Source: Anarhynchus alexandrinus (taxonomy: Eukaryota > Chordata > Aves > Charadriiformes > Charadriidae). Taken from it: a DNA stretch of 64,000 nucleotides. The stretch covers positions 3,988,786 to 4,052,785 of the forward strand of contig VUYV01000015.1 of the NCBI GenBank assembly GCA_008711295.1, read 5' to 3'. Each line of letters starts with the position of its first letter. Within the stretch, counting starts at the first letter, position 1. Position numbers and translations under genes: made by a program. Positions 1 to 10,600 of the stretch are shown in pieces. Under the pieces are notes generated by a model that was given only the letters and a program-made list of their open reading frames with translations, made no database searches and had not been told where the DNA came from.

Positions 1-1560
1 GAATTCTGGTATGTTTTATGAAAATGTTGTATCACTGGATGTGTTTGAGCAGACAGCCATCTGTTGTCAAGGGAGGTACAAATCTTTCTCTGACCTGGAA
101 CACTGGATAATAATTGTTAGATTATCTTCCATCCAGGTAGGTGTACCTTGAAACAAGAGGATGGTGCAAACTCGGGAATCAGATGTTTCTGTTTTTTTCT
201 ACAAGGATGAGGATTTAACACAGTGTATATTCCTAAACAGACCTGAAAAACAAAGACAGTGATAAAGACATAATTTTATAAATGGAAAGATGGCCACCAA
301 AACCTGAATCTTTGGTGCTTGGAAGCTGACTAGAGTGTGCTGCTGGAGTTAAAAAGTTAAAAAAAAATAAAAAAAATAAAAAAAATCTGGTTTGGAAGGG
401 ACAAGAAAGTGACAAATGATTTTTGAGAAAAGCCTAGCAAACTTCAAACAATGGTCACGTGTTGTGAGGTTTTTGAAGAATGGCATATGAATCCCACACT
501 GGAGGAGACAAATCTAGGGGAGGAGAGATGTGTACAGCACAGGTCTCAAGAATGAAAAAGGGGTCAAACCAGTAACTCCATATTAAGATTTAAGACTTCT
601 ACTCACAGAAGATTTGTGTCTGAGTCTTGGTACTGAGTACTGACATTGCCTCCTAAGTAACTCTTCTGTAAGCAAGCAGATAGCAGGGGGATGGAAAAGC
701 TATCTTCATCGTAGTCTGTCAAGCTGTTTATTCAGAAATGAGCTCTTGCCCTATCTTAAGTTGATTTTTGAATAGGAGGAGTTGTATGGAAAGTGCTGAG
801 TTTTTGTGACATGGAAATGCAGATGGTACCACCAAGACATAACTTCAGCATGTTCTTCGAGAACTGGTATTGCCTAATGAACTTATGAAATTGCAGTTGT
901 CATGCTTTGGGAATGCCCCTTTGGTTATTAGGATAGGCTCATGACTTTTTCCCCTCTGCCACTGTTTGCCTTCCTTGTCAGCAGTGGGAAGGGACAGACA
1001 TCCCATGTCTCTGAGTGTCATTAGACACAGGTAGACAACAAGGCTAAAATCAGAATTTGCCATAAGTGTTTCCCGTGGAAATCTCTCCTGCATGGAATAA
1101 TCAGAGAAAACAAGAACTCAGCCCTGAAAGGGATCCCTGTGGTCAGCACCTTCGGACTGAGGCCAGTCTTTTGCTCTCACAGGCAGCTATGTAATCAGGC
1201 AATTTTACTTCTCGTATATATCTCTTATGTAAACTTCTTAACAGGACTAGTCAACCAAAGGATCTAATGAGATTTCAGATATTGTTTGTTAGTTAAAAGG
1301 AGGGAAAATAATGTGTTAAGATGCCACCTGAGTAATGAACGTGGCCTTTAAATATAAAGAGTGAACAATGGGAAATCAACAAACCTTACACTTTCCATTA
1401 AAGACAATAGAAATTACAAGTATTCACTGGTCAATGGGATACTTCAGTGCTTTTTTTTTTAATTTTAATTTTTCCCTTATGCAATCTCTCAAGCAGTGTT
1501 TGGGGTCTTTGTTTTCCCACATTTCATTTTTTCATACTATTGAAAAGTTCTTCTCCTCTT
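1..1560. other. Unannotated AT-rich DNA
   Basis: No gene or recognisable repeat is seen. There is an A-rich run with interspersed T at about 358-386. Short open frames on the minus strand have no family signature and are shorter than or similar to chance expectation. Confidence 0.6.
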
Positions 1561-1610
1561 CTTCTCTTCTCTTCTCTTCTCTTCTCTTCTCTTCTCTTCT
1601 CTTCTCTTCT
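1561..1610. repeat. (CTTCT)10 pentanucleotide microsatellite
   Basis: Ten uninterrupted CTTCT units run from 1561 to 1610, flanked by further C/T-rich sequence (about 1550-1640). All plus-strand bases in the core are pyrimidines. Two overlapping open frames across it, rich in Ser, Leu and Phe, are products of the repeat and not genes. The purity of the array suggests it is polymorphic. Confidence 0.95.
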
Positions 1611-1640
1611 CCTCCTTTCCTCTTTTTTCTTCTACTCTTT

Positions 1641-4600
1641 TCTGCCCTTGTTTAAAATACAGCAAACCACAAATGATAGCTAGAATTAGTCAAGTGTGCT
1701 TTAAGACCATGAGGCACTATCAGTAAATGCAATCTGTCCTCTATAGACCTAATATCCGTGGAGATGAAACAAAATGTTGTTTACTGAATCAACACTAACC
1801 ACAGCATGGCCTGCATGGGGGAACCAGGCACACATTATTGCAGAGGCTAAAGAGCGTAAAACCACTGATCCTGCAGTTACAGGGTCATAAAATCTTGCTT
1901 TCTATGTGAAAAGCATTTAATAGTGGACATTTTTAATACCTCCTCTCTGGGAGACACAAAATACAAGGGACCTTGAATAATTACTCAGTATAAAATATTG
2001 GGAGTAAACTTCTGTCAACAAACCAGATGGTCCTCCCCCTCCCTCCAACACCCCCCGAATCCTCCAGCCTTGAACATACAAAGTGTGTTCTGACAATTTG
2101 ACAGTTGATAAGGAAAAGACATTTACCATTAACTCTAAATAGAAACAAGGAGCACAAAATGAGAATACGGCCCTTCGATGAACATAAGTGTGAGTTCCAG
2201 TCAGCTGATCTCGGTTGTGCTTTGTGAAACGGGACTGTTTTGGCTGTCCCTGTGTGAGCTATTTTTGATGGTAATAAATAGAGCTTAACTGAATAATATT
2301 TCAAATGGGTTGCAAGCTGCAGTTTTATTTGAGGTTGTGGTTGCTTTTAGTGCTGGGCAAGGGGATAAGCTCTGTGCAATCTTCACATCTATTTGTTGAG
2401 TTTGTACAGTACTTTCTGGATTTGTGTGTGGTACAGGAGAGGGTTATCATTTGCCTTTGTTGTAATGAAGCACTTGTGGCAGGAGATCATGCATACAAGG
2501 GTAGGATTCTTCTCTCAGCATTTACAAATAGCGTAATTCATTTAGTTTAACTGAAGACAGGTTGGATTTATGATGCTGGGTGTGAGAGGGGTGAAACACA
2601 CAGTGTCCCTACTGGCTCAGCATTTTTTTTATGTTTATAACATTGTTCCTGTGGATTTACTGAAATTATTTTAAATTTTGAAAGAACATTCTCAGACTTG
2701 CTAGGCAAGGCTACACTGGTGCAAGTAATAAGTGGATATCATAATCTCAGCCCATGAGAGGTACGAGACAGTTATAATCATTTACAATATTAAGCTTATA
2801 CTCCAGAGCTGGGTAGAAAATTCTTCCCTTAAATAAATAAATAATCCTCTTTTTAATAAATAAAATCCTCTTTTAAGAATTCATTCCCGCTCACCTACCC
2901 CAATTCTATCATCAGATGAAACTGTTATTCAAAAATACAGTACATAGTGGTGAGAAATAAAAGTCCACTCCTTTATTCCCCTGTATCAGCTAACACCATG
3001 TTTCTTTTTCTTCATAGCATGGATTTATTCCATCTACGTAGATTCCAGCATTAGCATCCTGCTGTGTCGGTGATACTGATTACGTTTCTGAAGGCTGAGT
3101 CACTGTTCAGCTCAACCTACGGAGATACATGGTTTTAGAGCGGGAGATCATCGGCCCCATGTTTCTATGTTAATGTGAAATGATTCCCACCTTTGCTGGT
3201 TCCAGTGAGTTCAGTCTCATTATGAACTAGATAATCATCTTTGAATCAAAAAGCCTGTAGATGTTAATAGGGTGTGTCCTAGTTTTTTAGTAGATCCGTA
3301 TTAATATAAAGCCCTGCATTTTGGGTGTTTATTTATGTCACAATCAGGAGTTAAAAGAAAACTGTTTGCTCCTGTTTTATAAGAACGTTGCATGAAACTG
3401 GAAGGGCAGTTCTGACTTCCTGAGAGTTTTGACTCATTTGGGTTCTGACACATATTTCAAATCTTGTATCTGCAGTTTGAGACTTTCTGCAGAACTTGGA
3501 AAAAGAGAAAGATATTATCCCTCTAATGGTATTCAAACGCTGAGTCAGAAAAAACAATGTGAATCCAAAATTCATCTTTGATTTCTGAAGAATTACTCAA
3601 GTGTTGCAGGATGTAATGGAGACACAGATTTCATCCTTTGTATACAACAACACAATAATGGAGCAGAAATAAGGCCAGGACCTCAACTCCACTAACTGTA
3701 ATGTTGTAATATCAACGCGCAAAAGCTGAGACTCTTCCCTGTTGACTGCAGTGTATGTGCAATGATTTTAAGATTAACCATTTTTAATAATCTACACACA
3801 TACAAAAGCACAGTATTACAGGGATGGTATTTTATAATTATTCTCTGCATAATATGGCAATCCTGTCTGAATAATGTCAGATTGCAAATGGATGTAATCC
3901 TGTATGAAGAGTTTCTTCAGTTGTGAATTATGTTACATTATATTGCAGAGACTCTTGAAACAGAGGGCTCAGTCTTTGAATAGGGGGGGTCTTTGGGGTT
4001 TATTAACAGGTGCAACGGATTGGCAGTGTGCCTATTTTAACAGATATCTACTTACTGCATGTTGTGAGAGAAGAACTGTGACACTGCTGTGGAAAGATGA
4101 GGCATGCAAACCCAGTGGTGGCAGCATCACTTGACTTATATGTAATGTAGCTGTGGCTTGAATAATGCCATGTTCTTCTCTACTCAGGAAAATCAAGGGT
4201 AGTGCTATGAAGTCGGTGGAGTTACAGTTGTGTAAGAAGCACAAGGATTATGACCTTTACTGACAACTCTGTTCTTTATTCAGAGAAGCAGTGAGGAAAT
4301 TTTTCAGAGCACAGAAAAAATGACAACATAAATAAAAAAAAATAGTAGAAAGACTTCTTATTTGAAATATGACGACATTTTGCCATTAACTGCAATTATA
4401 CCAACACCTCACCCGTAGTTTCCAGACATAACTGGGATGTAATCATAACTGCACCTACTGTTAAACTATCTATGAGCAGTATATAAACACAAGAAATCCA
4501 GAACTATTTAACCGTCTAAATCCCAAAGATTTAGAAATCCAGGGGGAAAAAAAGGAAAGAAAAGTACAGCTCAAAGTGGGTGGAAGGAAAGACACAAGGA

Positions 4601-5750
4601 CGGGAAACGACAATTTCAAACACACATGCACAAAGCAAAATTTAAAAGCCATTGCCAGGAAAAAATAATTTAGCAAACAAGAACACACACATGCTGAAGA
4701 GGAGGACTGTTATCCTGAGAGATAGCAAGTATGCAGTCTGTCTCCTTTTTAATCAAACAGAAACCACTTGTTGTCATTTTGATCTCATACCCCAAGGGTC
4801 ACAGGATGAGAATTTGGAGTGATATCTGGATGTGAATTCTTACACCGGTAGCAGGTGGTAACTTTGTGATTCATTTACTGTGCATGAAGACATTCATCCT
4901 AGGAGCATGATTCTTAGCAACCTTGAATTGCCTGGGAGATGGTTCTGGCCAGAATATAACTTAGGGACAACAGGTACTGAGAATTTCTTGAGGACGCTAA
5001 CACTAAAATATCCATGATTAGATCACACCTCTTTCTTCACGAGATTTCTATGACTCAAAAGGAGGATGCAAAGGACTTGTCTTAGCTATGTCAACATTAC
5101 ACTACCAAGTGATCCCCTTCTCCTACGCAGTTCCTGCCTTGTCCCTCCACCTCATTCTCATGATGTTCTGCATTACCTGACCAGAATAAAGCTGCACTAG
5201 GGTCCTGTCTGTTTCTGTATATAAGTCGTCTTCTTTCTTCCAAACAAAAAGTTTGATATAAAACAAGATATAAGGCAGGCAAGTAAGATGATTTGTAAAA
5301 ATTGCAGCCGTGCCTAAGATGACAGTGGTCTCCACATGCACATTTCTGTGGTTACAGACTGATAACAAAATGACTAAAATTCACCAAGTGCCTCTATAAA
5401 TCTCTTTACTGAAACAGCAGTGCAGGAGCCTCCCAGGAACTGTAACACTACAGACGCAAAAGCTTAATCTCTCCCTGTACTAGCCTGCAGCTAGACCACC
5501 ACTGTAGGTGGTGCTGTGGGAAGAGTCTATTGGCAGTCAGATCTCTACAGGGGAAATAAGTAACAGAAAATTACCATGCTTCACTCCCCTGCCCCCACGA
5601 CCTCTCAAAAATAATTTTTAGAGCTGCTGAAATGTTAAAAAAAAAAATAAAAATCTAATTTCTACCTCCCAGCCTCTCCCAAGAAGGAAATCCATAATGG
5701 AATTATTTAGTTCCCAGCACACATTTAAAGTTTTCACTCTGAAAGCACTA
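1641..5750. other. Unannotated AT-rich DNA
   Basis: I see no gene, CR1 copy or RNA gene here. Minor simple sequence includes an AAAT-type run at about 2831-2845. All open frames are under about 110 codons and carry no recognisable domain. Confidence 0.55.
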
Positions 5751-5866
5751 AAAGAAAAAGAAAAGGATGAGAAAGGAAAAATTAAAAAAAAAAAAAAGAA
5801 AGTAAAAAGAGAGAGAGAAAAAAGGAAAAGCCTTAGGAAAAAAAAATAAAAAAAATAAAAAAATTG
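5751..5866. repeat. A-rich purine tract
   Basis: About 115 bp consist almost entirely of A and G on the plus strand, with runs of A and a short (GA) block near 5810-5818. The minus-strand open frame across it (Phe/Leu-rich) is a low-complexity artefact. The tract lies about 210 bp from the nested CR1 cluster. Confidence 0.85.
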
Positions 5867-6151
5867 ACATATTTTAAAGAAAGAGACAAGCATTGTAGCT
5901 GACATTGCAATTGTCTACAAAATGTAGACAGAAGAAAGGTATACAAGCAAAGGAAGATAGAGTAATTATTCTAGTTCTTCAAGGAGAGATAAAGATGTAA
6001 CAATTAAATGTAATGGCTTTAAACTACAGCAACCAAAAGAGGGTTAATACAGGATATCAGGGAATAAGACAGGTACAATAGAATCATAGAATCATAGAAT
6101 TGTCTAGGTTGGAAGGGGCCTTTAAGATCAACTATCAAGTTCAACTATCAA

Positions 6152-6586
6152 CACCTGGAATATTGCATCCAGCTCTGGAGCCCTTAACATAAGAAGGACA
6201 CGGACCTGTTGGAGTGGGTCCAGAGGAGCACCATGAAGAGGATCAGAGGGCTGGAGCACCTCTCCTACGAAGAGAGGCTGAGGGAGTTGGGGTTGTTCAG
6301 CCTGGAGAAGAGAAGACTCCAGGGAGACCTTCTAGCAGCCTTCCAGTACCTAAAGGTGGCCTACAGGAAAGATGGGGAGGGACTCTTGATCAGGGACTGT
6401 AGTGACAGAATGAGGGATGATGGCTTTAAAATGAAAGAGTGGAGATTTAGATTAGGTATCAGGAAGAAATTTTTCACTCTGAGGGTGGTGAGACACTGGC
6501 CCAGGCTGCCCAGAGAAGTTGTGGATGCCCCATCCCTGGAGGTATTCAAGGCCAGGCTGGATGGGGCCTTGGGCACCCTGGTCTAG
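6152..6586 (+). pseudogene. CR1 ORF2 C-terminal remnant in the nested copy
   Basis: The reading frame begins HLEYCIQLWSP, then meets a TAA at 6185-6187 where relatives have Gln (CAA). It then stays open to the natural stop after GALGTLV at 6584-6586. The blocks [57 protein letters not shown] and PREVVDAPSLEVFKARLDGA are the CR1 C-terminal signature. It contains only about the last 145 codons of ORF2, so it is non-functional. The 125-codon open frame starting at 6209 is part of this remnant and not a host gene. Confidence 0.9.
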
Positions 6587-6676
6587 TGGGAGGTGTCTCT
6601 GCCCATGGCAGGGGGGTTGGAACTAGATGATCTTTAAGGTCTCTTCCAACCTAAATCATTCTGTGTTTCTATGGTT
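6153..6676 (+). mobile_element. Plus-strand CR1 LINE 3' fragment nested in another CR1
   Basis: This 524-bp, 5'-truncated CR1 copy starts within ORF2 at HLEYC and runs to the 3' end CATTCTGTG TTTCTATGGTT. The 3' untranslated part includes GGGAGGTGTCTCTGCCCATG and GATGATCTTTAAGGTC, a CR1-F/J-like tail. It lies in the 3' untranslated region of the minus-strand CR1. One base (C at 6152) is shared by both elements at the left junction. No target-site duplication is visible, which fits the known behaviour of CR1. It is the same type as the copy at 46468-47462, with nearly identical 3' ends. Confidence 0.92.
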
Positions 6677-6697
6677 CTAACACTGCCAAAACCACGA

Positions 6698-7489
6698 CTA
6701 AACCATGTCCCTCAGCACCACATCCACCCATCTTTCAAATGCCTCTGGGGGTGGTGACTCACCCACTTCCTCGGGCGGCTGGCTCCAATATTTGATTACA
6801 CTTTCAGTGAACACATTTTTGCTAATATCCAATCTAATCCTCCCCTGGTGCAACTTGAGGCTGTTCCCTCTTGTCCTATCAGTTGTTACTTGGGAGAAGA
6901 GACCAGCCATCACCTCTCTATAACCTCCTTTCAGGGAGCTGTAGAGAGCGATAAGGTCTCCCATTAGCCTCCTTTTCTCCAGGCTAAACACCCCCAGTTC
7001 CCTCAGCCGATCCTCATAAGACTTGTTCTCCAGACCCCTCACCAGCTTCATTGCCCTTCTCTGGACACACTCCAGTACCTCAATGTTTTTCTTGTAATGA
7101 GGGGCCCAAAACTGAACACAGTACTCGAGGTGGGGCCTCACCAGTGCTGAGTACAAGGGGACTATCACTTCCCTAGTCCTGCTGGCCAGACTATTGCTGA
7201 TACAAACCAGGATGCTGTTGGCCTTCTTGGCCACCTGGGCACACTGCTGGCTCATATTCAGCCAGCTGTTGACCAACACCCCCAGGTCCTTTTCTGTCAG
7301 GCAGCTTTGCAGCCACTCTTCCCCAGGCCTGTAGCGCTGCATGGGGTTGTTGTGACCCAAGTGCAGGACCCAGCACTTGGCCTTGTTGAACTTCATACCA
7401 TTGGCCTCAGCCCATTGGTCCAGCCTGTCCAGATCCCTCTGTAGAGCCTTCCTACCCTCAAGCAGATCAACATTCTTCACTTTTGACAA
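6698..7489 (-). pseudogene. CR1 ORF2 remnant, reverse-transcriptase C-terminal region (263 codons)
   Basis: The frame is open for 263 codons and ends at the expected CR1 stop (TAG at 6700-6698), just after the family ending VDVVLRDMV. Recognisable CR1 ORF2 blocks, in order, are: [100 protein letters not shown] and [12 protein letters not shown]. The N-terminal endonuclease and the catalytic palm of the polymerase are absent, so it cannot encode an active enzyme. The apparent ATG is only an internal or boundary codon. The absence of stops or frameshifts over 790 bp suggests a moderately young copy or chance survival. Confidence 0.92.
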
Positions 7490-7648
7490 AGAATTGGGTT
7501 CTCTGCAGAACAGGAAATCACTGAAAATATGAGATGTTTTTTGTTTTGGTTTGGTTTTTTTTTTGAATGTTGTGAATAACTTTTTCTTTTACTGTACCCT
7601 ACTAGTTGGTTTTGGTTTCGTTTTTTTGTTGTGGTTTTTTTTTTTTTT

Positions 7649-7668
7649 NNNNNNNNNNNNNNNNNNNN
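7649..7668. other. Assembly gap of 20 N inside a poly-T run
   Basis: Twenty unknown bases are flanked on both sides by uninterrupted T (about 15 on each side). The gap is therefore a homopolymer assembly failure, and its real length is uncertain. It lies about 160 bp beyond the truncated 5' side of the minus-strand CR1. Confidence 0.97.
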
Positions 7669-10600
7669 TTTTTTTTTTTTTTTTAATTAATTAATATATC
7701 TATTTCTTCCCACAGGAGCAAATCTTTTTTGAACTATAATTACATATGGATAAATCCTAACCACATTTCCACATGGACACCAATTGGCTTCTGACTTGCT
7801 TCTGAAGGCACTGTTTCTAGAGACAAAATTAGCTTCTAACCCACTCAGAAAGAGTTCTGGCATCGGAACAGTCTGGCAAAGAATGGGCCAGAATAGTCTT
7901 GAATGAAGAAATTCCTTGCTGTGAAATCCACTCCCTGATGGAAAGGATTACCTACCAGCATAAACTAGATCTCTCTGTAATGATGTTTTGATTTCATATA
8001 GTACACTTCATCAGAAATCCTAAGAGCTGTCTAGAGAAATCACTTAGAGTCCTCAAAACCAAGAATATGTATATGTACAAGTAATTAATAACATTTTCTT
8101 GTTTTCATTGTCTTTTTTTATTGTCTCATTTTGTCTTTTATTTAAAAGGAAAGAGAATGTATGTTACATTAATTGGTCTTATATAGAGTATAAACCCTCC
8201 ATCACTATGTACCTATTATTGTCCATTAATTGCTTTCCCATCTGATCTCTCATATTTGTTTCCTTCAGTGATGGTTACTGGTGTCACGACATACCCTTAT
8301 GAGGAGCTCCACATGAGTGAGTGATTTGAAACTTGATTGAACCTCATTGATTTCAATCATATTGTGTCCAGAAATCATTCGTATAAAAACTTGAATGTTT
8401 ACAGTGTCTGCATTCTGAGGCAGGATCTGTATATCTGATAGTGCTCCTTGCTGCTGTGAAATCAGTTTGTAAATCATTGACATAATAAATGAATTGTAAT
8501 GGTAAAAGGCACTGCAAAGAAATTTAAAAGTCACACCATTTTCCATCCTTGTCTCTTCACCAACACTATCCAAAGAGTCAAGAATCAAATTTAGAGTGTT
8601 TTCCTTAGGTAATTTGCAGAGGTATATTTGAAAAGCTTATGAAGAAACTCAGAGCCAGACAAGCTGGTTGACAACCCGAAGAGTGCTTTCCTCAGTCTTC
8701 ACTCGACATGCGCTTGATGTCTCCACAGGAGCACATTTGCTTATGGAAACTAAAGATCTTCAGAGGAAATTCTAAAAGAAGAGAAATTAAGTAACAAAAT
8801 CAAGAGCCTTTGACTATATCCTCTAATTGAAGATATGAGACCATTTAAAAGGTACAAATCCAACTTTCATTGTGTTTGAGGTCTCTAGATCTTGTTGTCT
8901 GTGAATCCATGAAAGTCCAGGCAGATATGACCACGAGTAAAGTTCTCCGCTGTGTGAAAGTTAATACAGCACACAGTACTAGATTGTGGAAAGGGCCTGT
9001 CTATACCACTCCAAGTAAAAACAGAAGGAAATTAATCCGAATTCATGGATTAATACATTCTAGCACAATTGAACTTGGAAAGGATTAGACAATTTAATTG
9101 TTATCAAAATTACTGATGCAAACAACCAGATGTTGTTGCTCTCAGGCACTAAGCTTGGAGAATTTAGAAAGACCTGATATCTCCTAGCTCCTAGACAGTA
9201 GTATGCATCTTAATAACATAGGCTGCCACAGTCTCACGTAACCTGTTTTCTGGTGCACAAGTAGAACACTGTGTCATATACAAAATGTCAGCCCTTATCT
9301 TGAATATCCTATACCCAAAGATATCTAAGCTTCCAGAATGAAAATCTGTAATTAAAATGCTGAACAATTTGGTTTAATTTGTTCATTCCCCAACTCTGTG
9401 TCATACACTATCAGACCAAAATTTTTAATGTGCTCAGGTTTCTCTTTCAGGAGATGATAAGAGAAAAAAAAAACCAAAAAAAAACCCCACACTACTAAAC
9501 AGAACCCAGAATATCTGCTTATGACAAAGATTAGCAACTATTAGTAACAAAATTTAGTAACAGCTCTTCTCACATCTCTGCATGTGGGTAAGACACATTT
9601 TGGTTGCAATTCTTTGCTTTATTTTATCATAATATATACCAATAAAAGGCAGACTCAGACTTGAGATAAATGGCACAGCTCTTTTGTCTTCAGTGAGGTT
9701 TATCATGATTTTGAAAATAGCCAGAATAACGGTAGTTTAGCAGAATGGATAACTCAGAATTCAAATAATCTCACTTATTAAACTACACCCTTAGAGTCCT
9801 TAAAACAACCCTTAAAATAGCCCCAAAAAACCTATAATTGTATTTTAGAGTGGTTGATGCTGGGATGAACAGATTTAGGGACAATTTATTAAACCATTTG
9901 ATGTCTATGTTAATTAATACATTTTATCAAAGAGCACAGGCCAAATTCAGCAGAGTGTTTATGATCTTGTCTTCCCAGTGTGGTGCTAGTACCTAACCTG
10001 ACCTTCTACAACTTAGGTTCTCTAGTCAGATCCCAATGCTGTTGTAAATGTTAAAATGAAGCATAAGACAACCACTGTGAAATTTGTTGCTGTCCTGGTT
10101 TTAAGGTAGCCATTTTTCAGAGTGATGGGACATCAGGGAGGTCATCGAAACAGTTGGGCTAGACCTTTTACAGCAAGTCCTCTGAACTGAGCGTATTTCT
10201 GTACATATCAGTCATAAACACATGTTCCTGTAATGGCACAGACGTCCTGGTTGGAGAGAGTTGTACAAAGAATGTATATATAAAATGGGAAAAGACAGAC
10301 ATAAAAGAGACAGAGATAGTAATAATGCAAATTTGGTTACTGAGAGGACAATAAGATGCACAGTAATAAGACTAGTGATGATTAAATGACCCTCCCTCCA
10401 TTTACAAGTTTGATGGGACCCCTACTAACTCTCATTTCGTAGACTTTCCCTTTCCACCTGTCCCTGGGAAAATAAAGAATTGACTTTACAAGATGAATTT
10501 CCAGGACGTACTTTTCAAAATTACTTTTGTGGCCTTTGAATGTTGATAATGATCACTCTATGCATGTGAGGGGAGATTTTCCTATTTTGTTTGTTTGTTT

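Larger units (their letters stand above)
6079..7487 (-). mobile_element. Minus-strand CR1 LINE, 5'-truncated and interrupted by a second CR1
   Basis: This CR1 non-LTR retrotransposon reads right to left. Its reverse-transcriptase C-terminal coding part is at 7487-6698 and its 3' untranslated region continues to 6677. The element is then broken by another CR1 and resumes at 6152-6079. The last piece, read on the minus strand, is the avian CR1 tail: TGATCTTAAAGG, then CCCTTCCAACC, then repeated ATTCTATG. On the plus strand, the left piece ends ...CTATCAAC and the right piece starts CTAACACTGCC. Joined, these match the continuous CR1 3' region as I know it from bird genomes. The 5' part of the element is missing, as is usual for LINE copies. 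Assignment to a CR1 subfamily (C/Y-like) is from memory only. Confidence 0.93.

Noticed and set aside
1368..1683. Two overlapping plus-strand frames (95 and 78 codons)
   Set aside because: Most of their length is the CTTCT microsatellite and its pyrimidine flanks, and the peptides are Ser/Leu/Phe repeats.
5618..5905. 95-codon minus-strand Phe-rich frame resembling a membrane segment
   Set aside because: It is the translation of an A-rich purine tract on the opposite strand.
10088..10300. Possible solo LTR beginning TGTCCTGGTTTTAAGG
   Set aside because: Only about 12-15 bp resemble the start of some avian LTRs. No matching end, polyadenylation signal or target duplication was found.
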